Source: Mallotus nudiflorus (Eukaryota > Streptophyta > Magnoliopsida > Malpighiales > Euphorbiaceae). From it: a stretch of 64,000 bases of DNA. Position 1 is the first letter of the stretch. Every line of letters begins with the position of its first letter. The position numbers and the translations under genes were made by a program. Below are positions 61,818-64,000 of the stretch, piece after piece. Location: assembly GCA_947683625.1 (NCBI GenBank), contig CANTUR010000418.1, positions 372,001-436,000 of the forward strand, read 5' to 3'. The notes beneath the pieces were generated by a model. The model did no database searches. It was given only the letters and a program-made list of their open reading frames with translations, and was not told the DNA's origin.

Positions 61818-63277
61818 ATGGAGCTCTCTGAACATGGTTTCTTGGAAGAGTTACTTCAAGGTTCAAGAATAAGGGACATTAGTAGTAGCAGCAGCAGCCA
61901 TGGTTGGGCAGCAGCTTTCCCTGCTGCTGCTGCTGCTACTACTACTACTGGGTCTAATGAGTTCTTCTCTAATGGATGGAGCTTTGATTCCTTTGATGAA
62001 ACCACAAGTCTATCATCAACTCAAAATCCTTCTTCATTCTTAGGATTCTCTACACCAATTGAACCTACCTTTGACTGCTCTTTCAATGACCAAACTTACC
62101 CTTTTTTTGAAGGCTTCACTACTGCTACTGCTGCTACTGTACCTACAGAGATTGATGCTCACACTCCTCCATTTCCATCCCATGAAGATTACCCATCAAT
62201 GGTTGAAGATGAAGAACTTAGTGGTATTCTTCTCAGAAGTCATAGCTTTGATGAAAGATTGAGCAGCTGCTGCAAAGTTGAAATGGAACAACGAAGCAAC
62301 AATAATAATGGTCCGATTTTCAGTATGGGTTTGAGTTCAGAGAAAAAGAACAAGTCTAAGAAGTTAGAAGGGCAGCCCTCAAAGAATTTAATGGCTGAAA
62401 GAAGGAGAAGGAAGCGCTTAAATGACCGGCTTTCGATGCTAAGATCAATAGTCCCTAAGATCAGCAAGGTCATCTCTCATTTTCTTGATTAATCAATCTT
62501 CTTCAACTTGAAATTAGCTATAGAGATAGTCATAATGCTGCATTTTCTTTTCATTTCTTGTTGTTATATTGTCATGTTCTGCCCAATTGAGACAAGATTA
62601 ATTGTTTGATTTTAGCAGATGGACAGAACTTCAATTCTTGGAGACACCATAGATTACATGAAGGAGCTTCTAGAAAGGATCAATAAGCTGCAAGAAGAAG
62701 CAAGTGAAGAGGGTACTAATGAAATGGCTTTAATGAACAGCTTAAATGAGATTAGGCCAAATGAAGTGCTAGTACGAAACTCTCCAAAGGTATTGCTCAT
62801 CAACTGTGATCAAGATCTCACATATTAATTAATGCATAATCAAGTACCCAATTCTTTGTTCTGCAAAATTTTTCACACAGTTTACTTCAGTTCAATGTAG
62901 AGAGGAGAGATGCTGACACCCGGATCGACATCTGCTGTTCAGCAAAGCCTGGATTGCTGCTATCAACAGTTAACACATTGGAAGCATTAGGTCTTGAGAT
63001 TCAGCAATGTGTTGTAAGTTGCTTCAATGATTTTTCCATGCAAGCTTCTTGTTCAGAGGTAATTAAACAACCATACCAAGATTAATTAATTTATTAATTA
63101 CTTCACCTTATATTAGTTAACATTAATTTTTTTGAATCAGCACCATTTTTTTCAATGTATATGCACATGTTCTTTGCTGTTTTGTGTCAGGAAGCTGAGC
63201 AGAGAACACAAATAAGTCCAGAGGACATAAAACAAGCACTGTTTAGAACTGCTGGTTATGGAGGAAGATGTCTGTAG
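61818..63277 (+). CDS. bHLH93: bHLH93-like transcription factor (four exons, 358 aa)
   Basis: Exons 61818-62468, 62619-62789, 62891-63058 and 63191-63277. All three introns (150, 101 and 132 bp) are GT-AG and in phase 0. The ATG at 61818 is chosen because it gives the family start MELSEHGFLEELL; the open frame continues upstream but has no ATG. Low-complexity Ser, Ala and Thr runs lie in the first 50 residues. The bHLH domain (about 188-237) has basic region NLMAERRRRKRLNDR, with the E-box-contacting Glu at 194, and is split by intron 1 after PKISK. An ACT-like C-terminal domain (about 275-345) ends in GYGGRCL. The Arabidopsis homologue is 351 aa, partners FAMA and affects flowering in short days. 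Orthology and nuclear E-box binding are inferred. Confidence 0.93.
62469..62618 (+). other. bHLH gene intron 1
   Basis: GTCATC...TTTAGCAG, 150 bp, phase 0. Its position inside helix 1/loop, between PKISK and MDRTSILGD, is where I expect it for the bHLH93/ICE-like group. Retention would add HFLD-type residues and a stop at 62490, losing helix 2. Confidence 0.92.
62790..62890 (+). other. bHLH gene intron 2
   Basis: GTATTG...ACTTCAG, 101 bp, phase 0, between RNSPK and FNVERR. Confidence 0.92.
63059..63190 (+). other. bHLH gene intron 3
   Basis: GTAATT...TGTGTCAG, 132 bp, phase 0, between QASCSE and EAEQRT. Confidence 0.92.
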
Positions 63278-63430
63278 AAGAAAAAGAAAAGGTTCAGATC
63301 AGGAACAAGATGATGGATATGGACGTTTCTGAGTTTTTTTTTTTCTTTCTTTAGAGAATTTTTTGAAGGTGAAAAGTTGTAATAATTAAATTTCTTTTTA
63401 AATAAGCTATATATGTTCATTAATAGTCTC
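63278..63430 (+). terminator. bHLH gene 3' UTR and likely polyadenylation region
   Basis: T-rich tract at 63335-63354, then TTGTAATAATTAAAT and AAATAAGC at about 63378-63408, which resemble plant far-upstream and near-upstream poly(A) elements. No canonical AATAAA, so the cleavage site is uncertain. Confidence 0.35.
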
Positions 63431-64000
63431 CTTCTTCTCGCATCTTGTCATAGAGGATATTAATTATATCTGGGGCATTTGTTCCTTGTCTAACAGAAAA
63501 AATCATTTAATGCATGATCTGAAAATAGATAAGAATATTTGTCTAAATTCCTTGGAAGGGGAGGAATGTTTTTGGAAAAAGTGTATAGAATTTAGAGATA
63601 ATAATTATCTTTCTTTTTCTGGCATTAATTATAAGCTTAATTCATTAAAAAATATTAATTCGGTATATAGATGTCTTGTTGTTACATCAGCCATAACTAA
63701 ATCAATAATTGAAATTAGAAATTGCAGAGGATGGTGACCCTTTTGTCTTAAAATCTTGAAGAATATCCAATACATTAAGCATATTAAAAAAAAAAATCAT
63801 ATATCAACAATTTTTTTAACATATCATATGTCAACATTCATTGTTGTAAATGGTAAAAAAATTAAATCTTTGAAAAATTTTGAGTTTGAATTCTGTGTAT
63901 AAAGAAAACACATACTGAAATAGTTTTGTCTCTTCCTATAATATCTATCGGATTCAATTTAGATTAGTTGGAACTTTTATGTATATAGGAAGTTAAAAGG
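63431..64000. other. downstream intergenic DNA
   Basis: AT-rich. An 83-codon plus-strand frame (63486-63737) has no recognisable family features and does not start at a convincing ATG. No RNA gene seen. Confidence 0.5.

Noticed and set aside
1..64000. CRISPR arrays, operons or bacterial-type systems
   Set aside because: The window is clearly plant nuclear DNA; the tandem repeats lack the short repeat/unique spacer pattern of CRISPR.
1..64000. tRNA, rRNA or microRNA genes
   Set aside because: No A/B-box tRNA structure or rRNA core was seen; the hairpins found belong to LTRs or are too short for a microRNA precursor. A tRNAscan or small-RNA search would settle this.

Overview
This is nuclear DNA from a flowering plant, almost certainly a eudicot. 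It is very AT-rich and dense in TA microsatellites. Its one intact gene has GT-AG introns and belongs to the plant bHLH93 family. I cannot name the species from sequence alone. Most of the rest is nested transposable elements, so nearly all short open frames here are not genes.

Region 1 (1-22401) is a nest of related long-LTR Ty3/gypsy elements. 1-990 is the end of a minus-strand LTR that leaves the window. 1404-11737 is a decayed minus-strand chromovirus (Tekay/Del-like, with a C-terminal chromodomain). It is bounded by identical TCTCA target duplications and has an initiator-Met-type primer site. Its 3' LTR has lost about 2 kb, and its gag is split by a further ~2 kb insertion. It sits in an older LTR-like sequence (11738-13973 and 21199-22401) carrying five tandem ~340-bp units. 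That sequence also received a plus-strand solo LTR (13974-21198), which received a minus-strand solo LTR of the same family (17249-21063, TAATT duplications).

The most interesting signal is inside these LTRs. Four divergent copies share an exon-like 63/66-nt block between a T-rich AG acceptor and a GTGAGT donor, a strong downstream acceptor with a branch-site-like motif, and two or three hairpins, two of which show compensatory stem changes. In the array the 66-nt block is repeated five times at constant length. This suggests intron-containing, structured LTR leader transcripts.

Region 2 (22402-40998) is AT-rich intergenic DNA with no supportable gene. It holds degenerate minisatellites, purine-strand tracts, a 3-unit ~129-bp tandem repeat, a ~183-bp duplication and a ~498-bp MITE.

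Region 3 (41002-51494) is a three-layer nest: a second copy of that MITE is split by a Ty1/copia element (41039-50954), whose protease/integrase junction is split by a minus-strand, probably non-autonomous LTR element (42417-47755).

Region 4 (51495-64000) is AT-rich intergenic sequence followed by the single gene, a four-exon bHLH93-like transcription factor (61818-63277, 358 aa) on the plus strand, with a plausible TATA box and a GA-rich leader.
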